Positions 18,962 through 27,706 of a stretch of DNA of 64,000 bases are shown here, piece after piece. Below the pieces are notes generated by a model that was not told where the DNA came from, did not search any database, and was given only the letters and a program-made list of their open reading frames with translations. The stretch's first letter is position 1, and every line of letters begins with the position of its first letter. Made by a program: the position numbers and the translations under genes. This stretch comes from Candidatus Melainabacteria bacterium (GTDB lineage: Bacteria > Cyanobacteriota > Vampirovibrionia > Obscuribacterales > Obscuribacteraceae), in contig QKMZ01000005.1 of the NCBI GenBank assembly GCA_003242885.1, positions 558,001-622,000 on the forward strand, in the 5' to 3' direction.

Positions 18962-19825
18962 TCACTGCTGCTGTGTTGGGCGGTAAATCCAACCTTCGAG
19001 AAGTACGTCCAGATCATCTAACGAAAATGGATCGACGAAAAATTCTTTTGCTTCTAAAAACATTGCAGTGGTGTAGCACGCAATCACCGCATCGAGAGCA
19101 TGGTCGCTATTGATCACGGAGGTTAGCGAATTCTTGTTCATATTCAACTTCGGCACATTTCGAAATGTCAGACCGCGTTCTTCTTTGATTGCCAAAAGTG
19201 AGCGAATGATCTCGTGCCGAAGACTTGTCACCTGCGGCTCGTCTTTCTTATCCTTTGATTTATAGCCGGTTTCTTTCAATTGGAAAAAGCGAAGTGTGTC
19301 GCGCGGGTACACTTCAATCACTGCGCACCCGCCATCTATTTCATCCTGAAAAGGCAAGGTGTAAAAACGGTCTGGTGGCAACATCGCCAAAAGTTGAATG
19401 CACTGATACGTCATTTGCACCATTGACGGATTACCGCGATGCAATGGCGAAATTGCGAGCGAGCCGTTCCACTTGTCCGTTAATCTTTTGGGCTCACGTT
19501 TGAATTCTTTTGCAAGTTCGATAAATCCGGCCTGCCCAAGGTGAAACAACGCTTCGGCCATTTCCTGAAAAGACTGGTAAGCCGGTTTTTGTTCTTTTCG
19601 CGCCATGTAATGCAAGAACTCCACGGGCAAAGAAAACGGGCTGTCGATTCCAACCGCGGCTCCCTTGTGTTTTATCAACTCGTCTTTTAGCCCATGCGAG
19701 CCAACTTTTTTGACATCGACAATTTCAAAGCCGAGGGAGCTCATTCTGCCGGTGGCCAACCACGTATTGTTGGGCACAGCGCTGGCTCCGCTGTAGTCGA
19801 CGCCAAAGATTAGCCTTTCGGACAT
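18962..19825 (-). CDS. DUF429 family protein (predicted RNase H-like fold)
   Basis: The protein has 287 residues. It opens with FGVDYSGA, the acidic first-strand motif of DUF429, has GIDSPFSLP near residue 59, VIEVYPRD near residue 168, and ends the core with SDHALDAVIACYTTAMF. These are the conserved acidic positions that led to a predicted RNase H-like nuclease fold for the family. The biological role is not established. No signal peptide is present. Its start is 50 bases from the divergent protease gene at 19876, so the two share a promoter region. Confidence 0.8.
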   Translation of the reverse strand: MSERLIFGVDYSGASAVPNNTWLATGRMSSLGFEIVDVKKVGSHGLKDELIKHKGAAVGIDSPFSLPVEFLHYMARKEQKPAYQSFQEMAEALFHLGQAGFIELAKEFKREPKRLTDKWNGSLAISPLHRGNPSMVQMTYQCIQLLAMLPPDRFYTLPFQDEIDGGCAVIEVYPRDTLRFFQLKETGYKSKDKKDEPQVTSLRHEIIRSLLAIKEERGLTFRNVPKLNMNKNSLTSVINSDHALDAVIACYTTAMFLEAKEFFVDPFSLDDLDVLLEGWIYRPTQQQ

Positions 19826-19875
19826 AGCGTATTTCCCACCTTTGTTTTGTCACTTTTTCCATATAGTGTACGAGA

Positions 19876-21510
19876 ATGCAGGACTTCTCTGAACAAATCG
19901 GTTCCGTCTCTGAATACGAATCTGCTAAAACGCCCAACTGGGTGGCAGATGCGGGCACATCCACCTGGCAGCCGGATAGCCAAGCGAGTTTCGTCCGTGC
20001 GTCTTATACGGCGGGTAGTGAGCGTCCGACCGCGGACCTGGAAGTGTTCGCAAATATTGGTCTTATTGGCGATTCGAGCAATGCTTTCAAATCGGTGAAC
20101 TCCGAATGGACGCAGCATACGTTTTACGAGCCACCTCAACCCCCCAAGCAGGTGCGAAAGCCCTACGAACAGAACACCTACGAACCTCAAGTACCGCCTC
20201 TCCAAATCGACCCCCGTCCTTTGGACGAGCAGATAATCCCGAAGGATACTCCAGGACGGGAGCCTGGGCGTAAGTTCGATGCCCCGGGCAGTCCGGACGG
20301 CAAGAAACCTGGCGGGCAAGAAGTCCCAACAATTTATGAGCCTTTGGTTCGCGTCCCTCCGGTGGTCCGCGAAGGCAATCGCGTCTTGATTCCCACATTT
20401 TTGCCTGGCGATGCCGACCTCAGCGACAAAAATCCTGTCCAGACGAAGGCTTACGACATCAATTCGCCGGAAGCGAAGCTTTACTTGCAGAGTCGCGACT
20501 CAATAGTCAAAATCACGACGGATAAAACGAATTCGGAAGGCAAAGATTTCACCGCTTATGGCTCCGGATTTTTCGTCACAGAGAACGGTCAGATTGCGAC
20601 TGCGAATCACGTTATTGACGGCGCAAAGACAATCAAAGTAACTACCACGGCGGGTCGTGTATACAACGCGCGCGTGAAAGAGACCAATGTCGGCGGCGAG
20701 TCTGCAGTTATTGAGCTCACTGACATTGCACCAGGCGAACGTTTCAAACCGTTGCCGCTCCGCGATAGCGCTGCCGGTATAAAGCCAGGCGAAAAGTTAG
20801 TGTCCATCGGTCATCCCAATGGCGTCGAAGATATCGTCATGAGCCCCGGAGAGATGGTGAAACGCGAAAGGTTTGTCGCGTCCAATTTCAGTTATCCGAA
20901 AGTAAACCCGAATGCGATGTTTATCCATGCGTCGACGCGCACACAGGGCGGCAACAGTGGCGGTCCCTTGATTGACAGCGAAGGACGCGCGGTTGGTCTT
21001 ACCAATTTCAGACATGGAGACGCATCCGGCGAATTCGTCGGCATTGATGATGTTCGCTCATTGATCACAGATCCGAAGAAAGGCCAGTTATCCGACAACC
21101 GCAGTTTCTTTTTCCCAAGCACTCTTCAGATCGACAATGAGAATGTATTGAAAGGCTTGAGCACGGTCTTTGCGGGTGGCAATAACCTGATTGCCTTCGG
21201 TTCACGAGGCAACATTCAGTACGGTCGAGCCATTCGGGGAATGAACACCTTTGCTAGTGGCCTGGCTGGCGGCTATGCCATTACCGAGCTGCCCGGTGAT
21301 ATCAGGGCTTTCAAGTCTGCGTTGAATTATGGCACCACCGCAGAGAGAGTCAGTACTGGAATTGATGTAGGCGGAGATGGTCTAATGATCGTCGGTGCGC
21401 TCGCCGGGATTGCGAGCAAGCGCTATGCCCCGCTGGGAAGTGTTCTTGTAACAGTCGGTGCCTCCTCCAGGTTTGGCAATGCTGTATTCGGCGATCGTAG
21501 ATTTAAGTAG
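19876..21510 (+). CDS. Trypsin-like serine protease, HtrA-like core
   Basis: The protein has 544 residues. Residues 1-190 are Pro-rich and probably disordered, without a classical signal peptide. Residues 195-395 form a trypsin-fold domain: GSGFFVTENGQIATANHVID with His245, and TQGGNSGGPL with Ser361. At the usual Asp position (D-L-A-V in HtrA) the sequence is GGESAVIEL, so Glu275 seems to replace Asp. No PDZ domain follows. Residues 420-544 are a Gly/Ala-rich hydrophobic tail (DGLMIVGALAGIA) that may insert in or bind membranes. Substrates are unknown. Confidence 0.85.
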   Translation: MQDFSEQIGSVSEYESAKTPNWVADAGTSTWQPDSQASFVRASYTAGSERPTADLEVFANIGLIGDSSNAFKSVNSEWTQHTFYEPPQPPKQVRKPYEQNTYEPQVPPLQIDPRPLDEQIIPKDTPGREPGRKFDAPGSPDGKKPGGQEVPTIYEPLVRVPPVVREGNRVLIPTFLPGDADLSDKNPVQTKAYDINSPEAKLYLQSRDSIVKITTDKTNSEGKDFTAYGSGFFVTENGQIATANHVIDGAKTIKVTTTAGRVYNARVKETNVGGESAVIELTDIAPGERFKPLPLRDSAAGIKPGEKLVSIGHPNGVEDIVMSPGEMVKRERFVASNFSYPKVNPNAMFIHASTRTQGGNSGGPLIDSEGRAVGLTNFRHGDASGEFVGIDDVRSLITDPKKGQLSDNRSFFFPSTLQIDNENVLKGLSTVFAGGNNLIAFGSRGNIQYGRAIRGMNTFASGLAGGYAITELPGDIRAFKSALNYGTTAERVSTGIDVGGDGLMIVGALAGIASKRYAPLGSVLVTVGASSRFGNAVFGDRRFK

Positions 21511-21616
21511 TTTGGTGGATTTACGAAGTCATTCGTAATTTCACCGCTGACATGTTCTTGGCAGGCGGCTAAGCTAACAATATCCCGGTCACATCCTATA
21601 GCCCCAGAGGTTCACT

Positions 21617-22489
21617 ATGAGCAGAGGTGACGTTGGCGAAAGCCTTGCAGTCGCGAAAGCTACACCAGCATTGGGTGAGTTCAACCCCGAGATGCTGAAA
21701 ATGCCCACGAAATTTGATAAGACTTCCGGGCAGTCTGGCGACTTTGTTCTAACTCAAGCGCAAGCTCAGCAGCCGGCGGAACAGCAGCAAATGAGCCCGT
21801 CTCAGAAGCTGATGGACGAAACAGTCAAGGCCGCTAAGAAGGAATTAGAAGAGAGAAAAGCGAAAAGCGGAACTCTTTCAGATGCAGATTTCAAAGAAAT
21901 TCTGCCAAAGCATTTTCCGAAAATGAAAGAAGCGATCACTCTTGCTGATCAGCAGGCTGCGAACGGACGACGCACTGCAGAATCCGAATACAAGCGCGTT
22001 GGTGCTGATCTTGCGAAGTTCTCGGAAGATTTCCCAAAAGCTATAGAGCGCCTCGGCAAGGCATCAGATGCGGTGCCCAATGCAGAGCAAGAAAAAGTTG
22101 GCACACTACTGTCTGAATTGACTAGCGAAAAAACATCATCTGATCGTAAAGATGCGATTAGAAAAGATCTGGCTAAGTATCCTGATCTTGCCGCTTCAGC
22201 AGAAGAAGCGATGAAACTGAACGCTGATGCCGAAAAGAAATTCACCCCCCTGTTTAAGGCCATCGAGGATATGCAAACAGGGCTAGCGACCGGTTTGTCG
22301 CACCGTGGGTTTTATGCAACATGCCTTCAGCAAGCTGATGGCGATCCCAAAGAACTCGAGCGCGTGACGAAAGAAGCACAAGCTTTAGCTCAATTGTTTA
22401 TAACGGCAATGAAAGCTCCAGAACAGCTATTCATGCCACCAGAAGATCTTCAACCGAAGAAACCGTTGCCGCCCGTTTATAAGGCATAG
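21617..22489 (+). CDS. Hypothetical helical protein
   Basis: The protein has 290 residues, hydrophilic, with a disordered Gln-rich start (LTQAQAQQPAEQQQ) and a long helical body (residues 65-260; AAKKELEERKAKSG, ADQQAANGRRTAESEYKRV). The C-terminus is Pro-rich (PPEDLQPKKPLPPVY). No signal peptide or known motif is seen. The start at 21617 follows AGGTTCACT without a strong ribosome site. It follows the protease gene in the same direction after 106 bases and ends before a minisatellite and a terminator. Function is unknown. Confidence 0.65.
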   Translation: MSRGDVGESLAVAKATPALGEFNPEMLKMPTKFDKTSGQSGDFVLTQAQAQQPAEQQQMSPSQKLMDETVKAAKKELEERKAKSGTLSDADFKEILPKHFPKMKEAITLADQQAANGRRTAESEYKRVGADLAKFSEDFPKAIERLGKASDAVPNAEQEKVGTLLSELTSEKTSSDRKDAIRKDLAKYPDLAASAEEAMKLNADAEKKFTPLFKAIEDMQTGLATGLSHRGFYATCLQQADGDPKELERVTKEAQALAQLFITAMKAPEQLFMPPEDLQPKKPLPPVYKA

Positions 22490-22492
22490 GCA

Positions 22493-22574
22493 GCTCGGCA
22501 CAAGCCGAACCAACGACGTCGATAGACGACGCCGACACAAAGCTGGCGCAAGCCTAACGCTCGGCGCAAGCCGA
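22493..22574. repeat. Short hairpin repeats GCTCGGC-CAAGCCGA
   Basis: GCTCGGCACAAGCCGA at 22493-22508 and GCTCGGCGCAAGCCGA at 22559-22574, with a degenerate copy at about 22542-22557, each form a small CGGC/GCCG hairpin. They lie just before the 13-bp tandem array. Confidence 0.55.
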
Positions 22575-22635
22575 CAGCCCAAACCGAGAGCCCAAACCGA
22601 CAGCCCAAACCGACAGCCCAAACCGACAGCCCAAA
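22571..22635. repeat. 13-bp tandem repeat, five copies
   Basis: Five head-to-tail copies of CCGACAGCCCAAA. Copy 2 carries one change (C to G). The array lies in the non-coding gap after the gene ending at 22489 and is expected to vary in copy number between strains. Confidence 0.9.
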
Positions 22636-22711
22636 CCCAATCGCACAATTTATACCTTTTGAAACCCTTGGAGGTTTCGAAAAAACCTTAGGTTTCACCG
22701 TGGGGACGGAA

Positions 22712-22744
22712 CAGGCGCGCTCGAAAGGGCGCGTCTGAATTTTT
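22712..22744 (+). terminator. Intrinsic terminator after the minisatellite
   Basis: CAGGCGCGC (22712-22720) pairs with GCGCGTCTG (22729-22737), including one G-U pair, and is followed by AATTTTT. It stops transcription from the 21617 gene before the minus-strand gene ending at 22749. Confidence 0.7.
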
Positions 22745-22748
22745 AGGG

Positions 22749-23576
22749 CTAGTTAGAACTTTCATCCAAAAGTCTTCGCTCTTCTGGTGGCAGCGTGGCT
22801 TTGGCGAGTTTCATTAACTCTGTAGCTTTTTTCTTGCGACCCGCTCTTATCGCTGCTTTTGTGAGCACAGCGAATGATTGCAGATCGTTGCAGTGCAACA
22901 AAACACGCTTGGCTATCTCGTCGGCAATCAAGTCGTTTTTAGAGCCCAATGCAACCTCAAATACTTGAGCACCGACTTGACGAATGTGATCTTTCCAGTA
23001 AGCAGCCATCGTTTCAGGCTCCCAGCGATCTTTGTCTCTGGGTATTAGAGTATGTGTTTCATAGTGGAAAATTTGGTGCATGAATCTGCGACCAAAGTCA
23101 TTAATGTACTTTTTGAGCAATTTATACTCTCTCTGCTCAAGCAAATACTCGAAGTTAGAATTTATGATTTTTTCTTCCACTTCCGTTGTATTCTTGCCAG
23201 CCTTCTTTAGTTTTTCTAGAACTTTCAGCTCGCGAATGCTCTCTCCCAAGTACTTATTTAAGCTGGACCATTCTGCCACTAAATCGTAATCAGTTTCGCC
23301 ATCCAAAATCAACCGTTCACGCATATCTCGCCGTTCTTTTAGTGCCGTGATCGCCAAAGGAAATTTCTTTCCCATCGCTGCAATTTCGTTTGGTATGTAC
23401 GATAGACGAACGCCACCCCAACCGGACACAAATCGGCTGTTATCGAAGGCGAATAGATAAGCTTCTAACGCATTTTCTAGGTGACCTTCTTTTACTAATG
23501 CACGGGCTTCTTTTAGCTTTTGGTCAGCGTCTGCAGCTGTTTTCAGCCGGTTTTCATCGCAAGTGCTTGATGGCAT
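22749..23576 (-). CDS. Hypothetical TPR-like protein, paralogue of 23659
   Basis: The protein has 275 residues. A TPR-like helix pair lies near residues 15-50 (ADQKLKEARALVKEGHLENALEAY). The centre has RERLILDGETDYDLVAEW and SSLNKYLGESIRELKV, followed by a conserved QVFEVALGSK block near residue 205 and a final helical repeat (AIRAGRKKKATELMKLAKATL). The protein encoded divergently at 23659-24522 has the same order of motifs, so the two are paralogues. No catalytic or export signal is seen. I do not recognise the family. Confidence 0.7.
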   Translation of the reverse strand: MPSSTCDENRLKTAADADQKLKEARALVKEGHLENALEAYLFAFDNSRFVSGWGGVRLSYIPNEIAAMGKKFPLAITALKERRDMRERLILDGETDYDLVAEWSSLNKYLGESIRELKVLEKLKKAGKNTTEVEEKIINSNFEYLLEQREYKLLKKYINDFGRRFMHQIFHYETHTLIPRDKDRWEPETMAAYWKDHIRQVGAQVFEVALGSKNDLIADEIAKRVLLHCNDLQSFAVLTKAAIRAGRKKKATELMKLAKATLPPEERRLLDESSN

Positions 23577-23658
23577 AGAATACCTCCACTAACATTATTG
23601 CTTACGTCTGAAAGCGCGGCAATGATATGCTGGAAACTGCTAGTCGGAGCAAACGATA

Positions 23659-24522
23659 ATGGCGCGTAAGCGTTCCATAGACATTCGAGAGAAGCAACGT
23701 CCTGAAGAGCGCTTACAGTGCGAGAGTTCCGCTATGCAGGAGTTTAGTCAAGCGAAAGAACTCCTCAAACAGAAAAAATACAAGGAAGCTCTTAAGAAGT
23801 TCAAGTTCGTTTATTCTCAGCCAGTTGTGCTCCATCATGACTGGAGTTTGCCGGAATCAGAGTTAAAGACTTTGATTAGGCACTATGCGCCAGCTGAAAG
23901 AGTCATAAGAAAGTGGCGGAATGACAAAGAGAAACTAATTCTTCGAGGTATATCTGACCTGGCGCTCCTTCGTGACTGGAGGAGTTTGAACTCTTGCTTG
24001 AAAGAGAGTAATCGAACAGAGATCGTTTTCTACAAACTTAAGCGACTACCTGAGAATGAAGATGTAATCGAATCAATTCTTTGGGAGTTGTGGCGTAAGC
24101 TGGCTAAGTCGAAGAAATACCACGAGATAGGCAAATACCTTCGTACGTTGGCTTGGCTTGTTTTCTTGCATGTCAGCGAATACGAATCGCAGCGTTTATT
24201 TCCTCGGAATGAATCTCACGAGTTTCAACAAATGGAACTTCAGCGCATGATTGAAGAAATTGCAACAGAAGATCCGCTTGTATACGAAGTCGCACTTGGT
24301 TTAGAGTCCACTGAAGTAGCCGAGCACATATGTCGAAAGATTTTGTCGCTTGAAGCTTCTGATCGGACATATGGAAAGCTCATAATGGGAGCAGTTCGGA
24401 CGAAACACTTTGATGAAGCACAAAGACTGTATTCGGAAGCTCGAGAGATTCTGAAACGATATCCACTGTGCAAGAATGCAGTTCGGAAAGCTCCGAAGTG
24501 CGAAGCTCATAGATTTAAATAG
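23659..24522 (+). CDS. Hypothetical TPR-like protein, paralogue of 22749
   Basis: The protein has 287 residues with a basic N-terminus (MARKRSIDIREKQRPEER). Residues 27-50 form a TPR-like pair (FSQAKELLKQKKYKEALKKF). Conserved blocks shared with the divergent neighbour are KEKLILRGISDLALLRDW, RSLNSCLKESNR, LVYEVALGLE and AVRTKHFDEAQRLYSEAREIL. The start is ATG 23659. The two genes are separated by 82 bases, enough for a shared control region. A paralogous pair with small sequence distance in the core and divergent termini suggests duplication and specialisation. Function is unknown. Confidence 0.7.
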   Translation: MARKRSIDIREKQRPEERLQCESSAMQEFSQAKELLKQKKYKEALKKFKFVYSQPVVLHHDWSLPESELKTLIRHYAPAERVIRKWRNDKEKLILRGISDLALLRDWRSLNSCLKESNRTEIVFYKLKRLPENEDVIESILWELWRKLAKSKKYHEIGKYLRTLAWLVFLHVSEYESQRLFPRNESHEFQQMELQRMIEEIATEDPLVYEVALGLESTEVAEHICRKILSLEASDRTYGKLIMGAVRTKHFDEAQRLYSEAREILKRYPLCKNAVRKAPKCEAHRFK

Positions 24523-24543
24523 GCGGAAGGCTTTGAGCTAATA

Positions 24544-26571
24544 CTATGGAATTCGCCTTGCGTTGATATGCGATGTTGTTGAGCCAACTTTTGCGGCTGC
24601 TTGTTCTGCGGCTTCGAAGTAGAGTCGCGCAAGATAACCACTAGCGAATGCTTGTTTTTCGAAGGCGTGGCGCATGTATTGGTCGTATGAAATTTGGCGG
24701 AAACCTTGCAAATCTCTCGTGACAGCGCTTAGTTCGCTTTGAATTGCGGGTTCTTCTGCTGTTCCAGACTTGATCATCTGCCCTAGGTTGCGCAGCCTTT
24801 CTTCAACGTTGCCCAGCGGCAATCCGTTCAAAGACTTTCTACCTGCCATTACGTCGAATAGAGGTCCTCTGCTGTTAGTCAATGAACTCTGCAATCGAGC
24901 AATGCCGTTTTGTTCTCCAAGCAAGCTCACTACGGGCTGCATCTGCCCAAGCATTCCATCAATTGCAGGACGTGCGATCAGTGGTTTTTCGTTGAGATAG
25001 TTCGCAATAGAAGCCTCATTTCTACGAGCCTCCAGTCGTTCTGAAAGCGACAATTTTCTGCCCTGACGATTGCTCGCAATCTGGTCAAGAAATTCATCTG
25101 TTGGCTCGCTGCCGAACTGTTTTTTGTAGTTGCTTTTGATACCGCTTCTTTGACTTTCCGTCAACTTCATGCCCACGCCGCGCTCGTCCATCATGCGACG
25201 AATTGTTTGATTCTCCTGAATGACGTGCGAGTATTCATGCACGATTTTTTCGACAAGTTCTGGCGACATTTTGTCGCCGATGATGCCATCAGGACCAATT
25301 TGAATGATGCCCTTTCCTTTCAAACATTGGGCTTGAAGTCCAGGAGTGTCGGCAATCAACAATCCAACGCGCGGCAGATTTTGAGTTTCTCCCCAATGAT
25401 TGAGTGCGTTTTCAATGTCTTCTGCTCGTCGGGTTAAACCTTGATTGAATGTCTCAACTTTCGCACTAAGCTTTTGCTCCATCTCCGCAAGCTGCGGTGT
25501 CCTCTCGCCCTTTGATTTATGTAAACCTGTCGTCAGATCGTCAATCGTTTGCCCGATTTCTGTCGAGAGATTTTTGAGCGGCTGCTTTGTCCATTGCTGC
25601 GTTTCCAACTGCAGTCCAGCAACCAAACCTGACACTGCGCGCTCGTTGTTGAGCGGTGCGATTGCATTCTTCGACATCTTATCGACAAGCATGACGCGCT
25701 GTCCGCGTGAGAAGTCGGTGAAGTCGACTGCTGGAGTTTCCGCATCTCCATGCATCGGTACTTCCTTTATCTTGCGTCCCTTGCTGCCAACGCTTAATCC
25801 TTCTGTTTCTTTCGACAGCCAGCCGAGATAACGATTTGCGCTTGATGTTTCAGCCGCGGGAGTTGCTTCCGCTGAGAATTTCGCCAGCTCCGAGTGTTTT
25901 GCCCTCACTGCAATTTCGCTTTCCGCGCGAGCGAACAGTCTGTGTCCGATCGGTAGCACCATATTTAGTGCCGCACCGCCGGCGCCGCTGGTGAGAATAT
26001 CTGTTGTCGATTGCTGTTTGCCTTCACTCAATTCTGTATGAACAGCCTTCGCGGTCGCTCCACCAGCAAAGCCTGCTGCACCGCGCAAAAGCAAACCGTA
26101 TGGCGAACGTCCAGCGAGCGCGTTTCCTGCCTCGAATATACCGAAGGCGACGGTTCCGCTGGCGGCATTGCCGAAACGCGTTTCGCCGTCCACCGGCATA
26201 CGCATTGCGTCGTAGGTCGCCGCGCCCAAAATGTTTGCCGCATGTGGGCTGGTGACGATCCTTGCTACCTGCCCTTCGGCAGCAAAAGCATTGCCAATCT
26301 GGCCCAATGGTTTTGCCGCAAGCTTACCTGCAACGACATAAGGAACGATCATTCCGACTGTCGAGGAGACCGTGCGCACCGCTTTCGCCGCAGTTGAATC
26401 AGTCGCCTTGCTCTCAATTAAATCGCATACAGGCAAGAGCTCTGTGCCGGTGAGCTTGTTGAACGACGACGCGATCGCGCGCTCTGGCTCGATGAGCGCA
26501 CTGTTGATGATTGGTTTTACGAGGTTTTCCTCTGCAAATTCAGCAGCGGAAGAACCAGATCTTTCGACCAT
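24544..26571 (-). CDS. Large effector-like protein with an HExxH motif
   Basis: The protein has 675 residues. Residues 60-215 are Ala/Gly-rich and hydrophobic in patches (GMIVPYVVAGKLAAKPLG, GAAGFAGGATAKAVH), resembling membrane-inserting segments of secreted effectors. Residues 230-430 are helical. H445-E446-Y-S-H449 (EKIVHEYSHVIQ) is a zinc-peptidase signature, and a conserved-looking YMRHAFEKQAFASGYLARL near residue 645 could supply a third ligand or cap. The HEYSHVIQ form is like DUF4157-type peptidase-like domains. No classical signal peptide is seen. No ribosome site is obvious before 26571. Function as a secreted protease or toxin is inference. Confidence 0.6.
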   Translation of the reverse strand: MVERSGSSAAEFAEENLVKPIINSALIEPERAIASSFNKLTGTELLPVCDLIESKATDSTAAKAVRTVSSTVGMIVPYVVAGKLAAKPLGQIGNAFAAEGQVARIVTSPHAANILGAATYDAMRMPVDGETRFGNAASGTVAFGIFEAGNALAGRSPYGLLLRGAAGFAGGATAKAVHTELSEGKQQSTTDILTSGAGGAALNMVLPIGHRLFARAESEIAVRAKHSELAKFSAEATPAAETSSANRYLGWLSKETEGLSVGSKGRKIKEVPMHGDAETPAVDFTDFSRGQRVMLVDKMSKNAIAPLNNERAVSGLVAGLQLETQQWTKQPLKNLSTEIGQTIDDLTTGLHKSKGERTPQLAEMEQKLSAKVETFNQGLTRRAEDIENALNHWGETQNLPRVGLLIADTPGLQAQCLKGKGIIQIGPDGIIGDKMSPELVEKIVHEYSHVIQENQTIRRMMDERGVGMKLTESQRSGIKSNYKKQFGSEPTDEFLDQIASNRQGRKLSLSERLEARRNEASIANYLNEKPLIARPAIDGMLGQMQPVVSLLGEQNGIARLQSSLTNSRGPLFDVMAGRKSLNGLPLGNVEERLRNLGQMIKSGTAEEPAIQSELSAVTRDLQGFRQISYDQYMRHAFEKQAFASGYLARLYFEAAEQAAAKVGSTTSHINARRIP

Positions 26572-26790
26572 ATTATTAGAGCAAGGAGCGGGAGCGGTTA
26601 AGGATCTGCATCTTAATAGTTAAGGAGCGGCGCCTCAATGGGGGATGTCCCATCGCCTTTAATTTGAGTTTGGCAATTTCCCTTTCTGTTTGCAATTCGG
26701 CAACAAGCGTCCGTGCCCTATTCAACCCTTCACAAGTCCTACATTTACACAAACCTGATAAACTCCTTTGCGTGCAAACAGGGGGTTTTC

Positions 26791-27654
26791 ATGGACATCG
26801 CGCTCATCACATATGACGGTCTGCCGGATCTCGATCCCGACGATTGCCTGCTTCGCGACGAGTTAGTAAAGCGCGGACACAGTTGCCACACGTGTATTTG
26901 GGATGACGAGTCCATCGATTGGTCGAAGTTTGATGTGTCCATAATGCGCTCTGCCTGGGATTACCATCTGAAGGAAGAGAAGTTTCACGCCTGGCTCGAC
27001 AAGGTTTCCCGCGTATCGAAATTGCTCAATCCTGCTCCGCTTATGAGATGGAGCAGCCACAAGACTTACTTGAAAGAGCTCGATGCGGCAAGCTTGCCTG
27101 TGGTGGAAACCTTGTGGGTCTCGAAAGGTGGAACTGCTGGCGATTTGTTCGAAGGACTACAGTGGGAAAAGGCTATTGTAAAACCGGCGGTCGGGCTCTC
27201 GACCTACGGCGTGAAGAAGTTCGTGCTGGATGCTGAAGGCAAAAGAGGCGCAGCAGCGCACGCCAACGAACTTGCTAAGAATGGCGATGTGATGATCCAG
27301 CCTTTTCTCGCGTCCGTGGATGAATACGGCGAGAGGGCTTTGGTCTTCATCGGCGGCGCCTATTCCCACACTGTTCGCAAGTCCAGCTTTCAAAAACTTG
27401 CGCCCAGCGGACACGCCGGCGAAAGCTCCGTGCCATCAGATCCCGAAGAAGTGGCATTAGCCGAAAAGGTAATCGGCTATCTCAAGGAAAGTCCGCTTTA
27501 TGCTCGAGTAGACCTGGTTCGTGACTCTGAAGGCAAGTCGAAAGTTTTGGAACTCGAACTGGTCGAGCCGTCTCTGTTCTTCTGCTACGCTCCCTCGGCG
27601 CCAGCGATGTTTGCCGACTCTCTGGAACGCATCGTCGAATTGCATAAAGTTTGA
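26791..27654 (+). CDS. ATP-grasp family ligase (DcsG/RimK-like)
   Basis: The protein has 287 residues. ATG 26791 is chosen because GGGGG lies at 26781-26785 and the protein then opens with the expected first strand (MDIALITYDGLPDLDPDD). Family marks are SAWDYHL near residue 55, NPAPLMRWSSHKTYLKEL near 78, the ATP-grasp lysine region EKAIVKPAVGLSTYG near 127, IQPFLASVDEYGERALVFIGG near 170 and the metal-binding LELELVEPSLFF near 260. This pattern is known from DcsG of cycloserine synthesis and from unassigned RimK-like ligases, which join a carboxylate to an amine using ATP. The substrates are unknown here. Confidence 0.8.
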   Translation: MDIALITYDGLPDLDPDDCLLRDELVKRGHSCHTCIWDDESIDWSKFDVSIMRSAWDYHLKEEKFHAWLDKVSRVSKLLNPAPLMRWSSHKTYLKELDAASLPVVETLWVSKGGTAGDLFEGLQWEKAIVKPAVGLSTYGVKKFVLDAEGKRGAAAHANELAKNGDVMIQPFLASVDEYGERALVFIGGAYSHTVRKSSFQKLAPSGHAGESSVPSDPEEVALAEKVIGYLKESPLYARVDLVRDSEGKSKVLELELVEPSLFFCYAPSAPAMFADSLERIVELHKV

Positions 27655-27706
27655 CCCTCAACTTTCGAACCGTGCGAAATAAATTCGCTTGGGGCATAAT
27701 CGGACT

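Noticed and set aside
22493-22640. Possible CRISPR array
   Set aside because: The repeats are 13 bp, contiguous and without spacers; no cas genes are present.
22427-22698. Two minus-strand frames with repeats of VWAVGLGCRFGLS
   Set aside because: They simply translate the 13-bp minisatellite; no ribosome site and no other coding support.
26004-26397. Two overlapping plus-strand frames of 83 and 128 codons
   Set aside because: Antisense to the 675-residue protein, Arg/Cys-rich composition typical of antisense shadows, no ribosome site.
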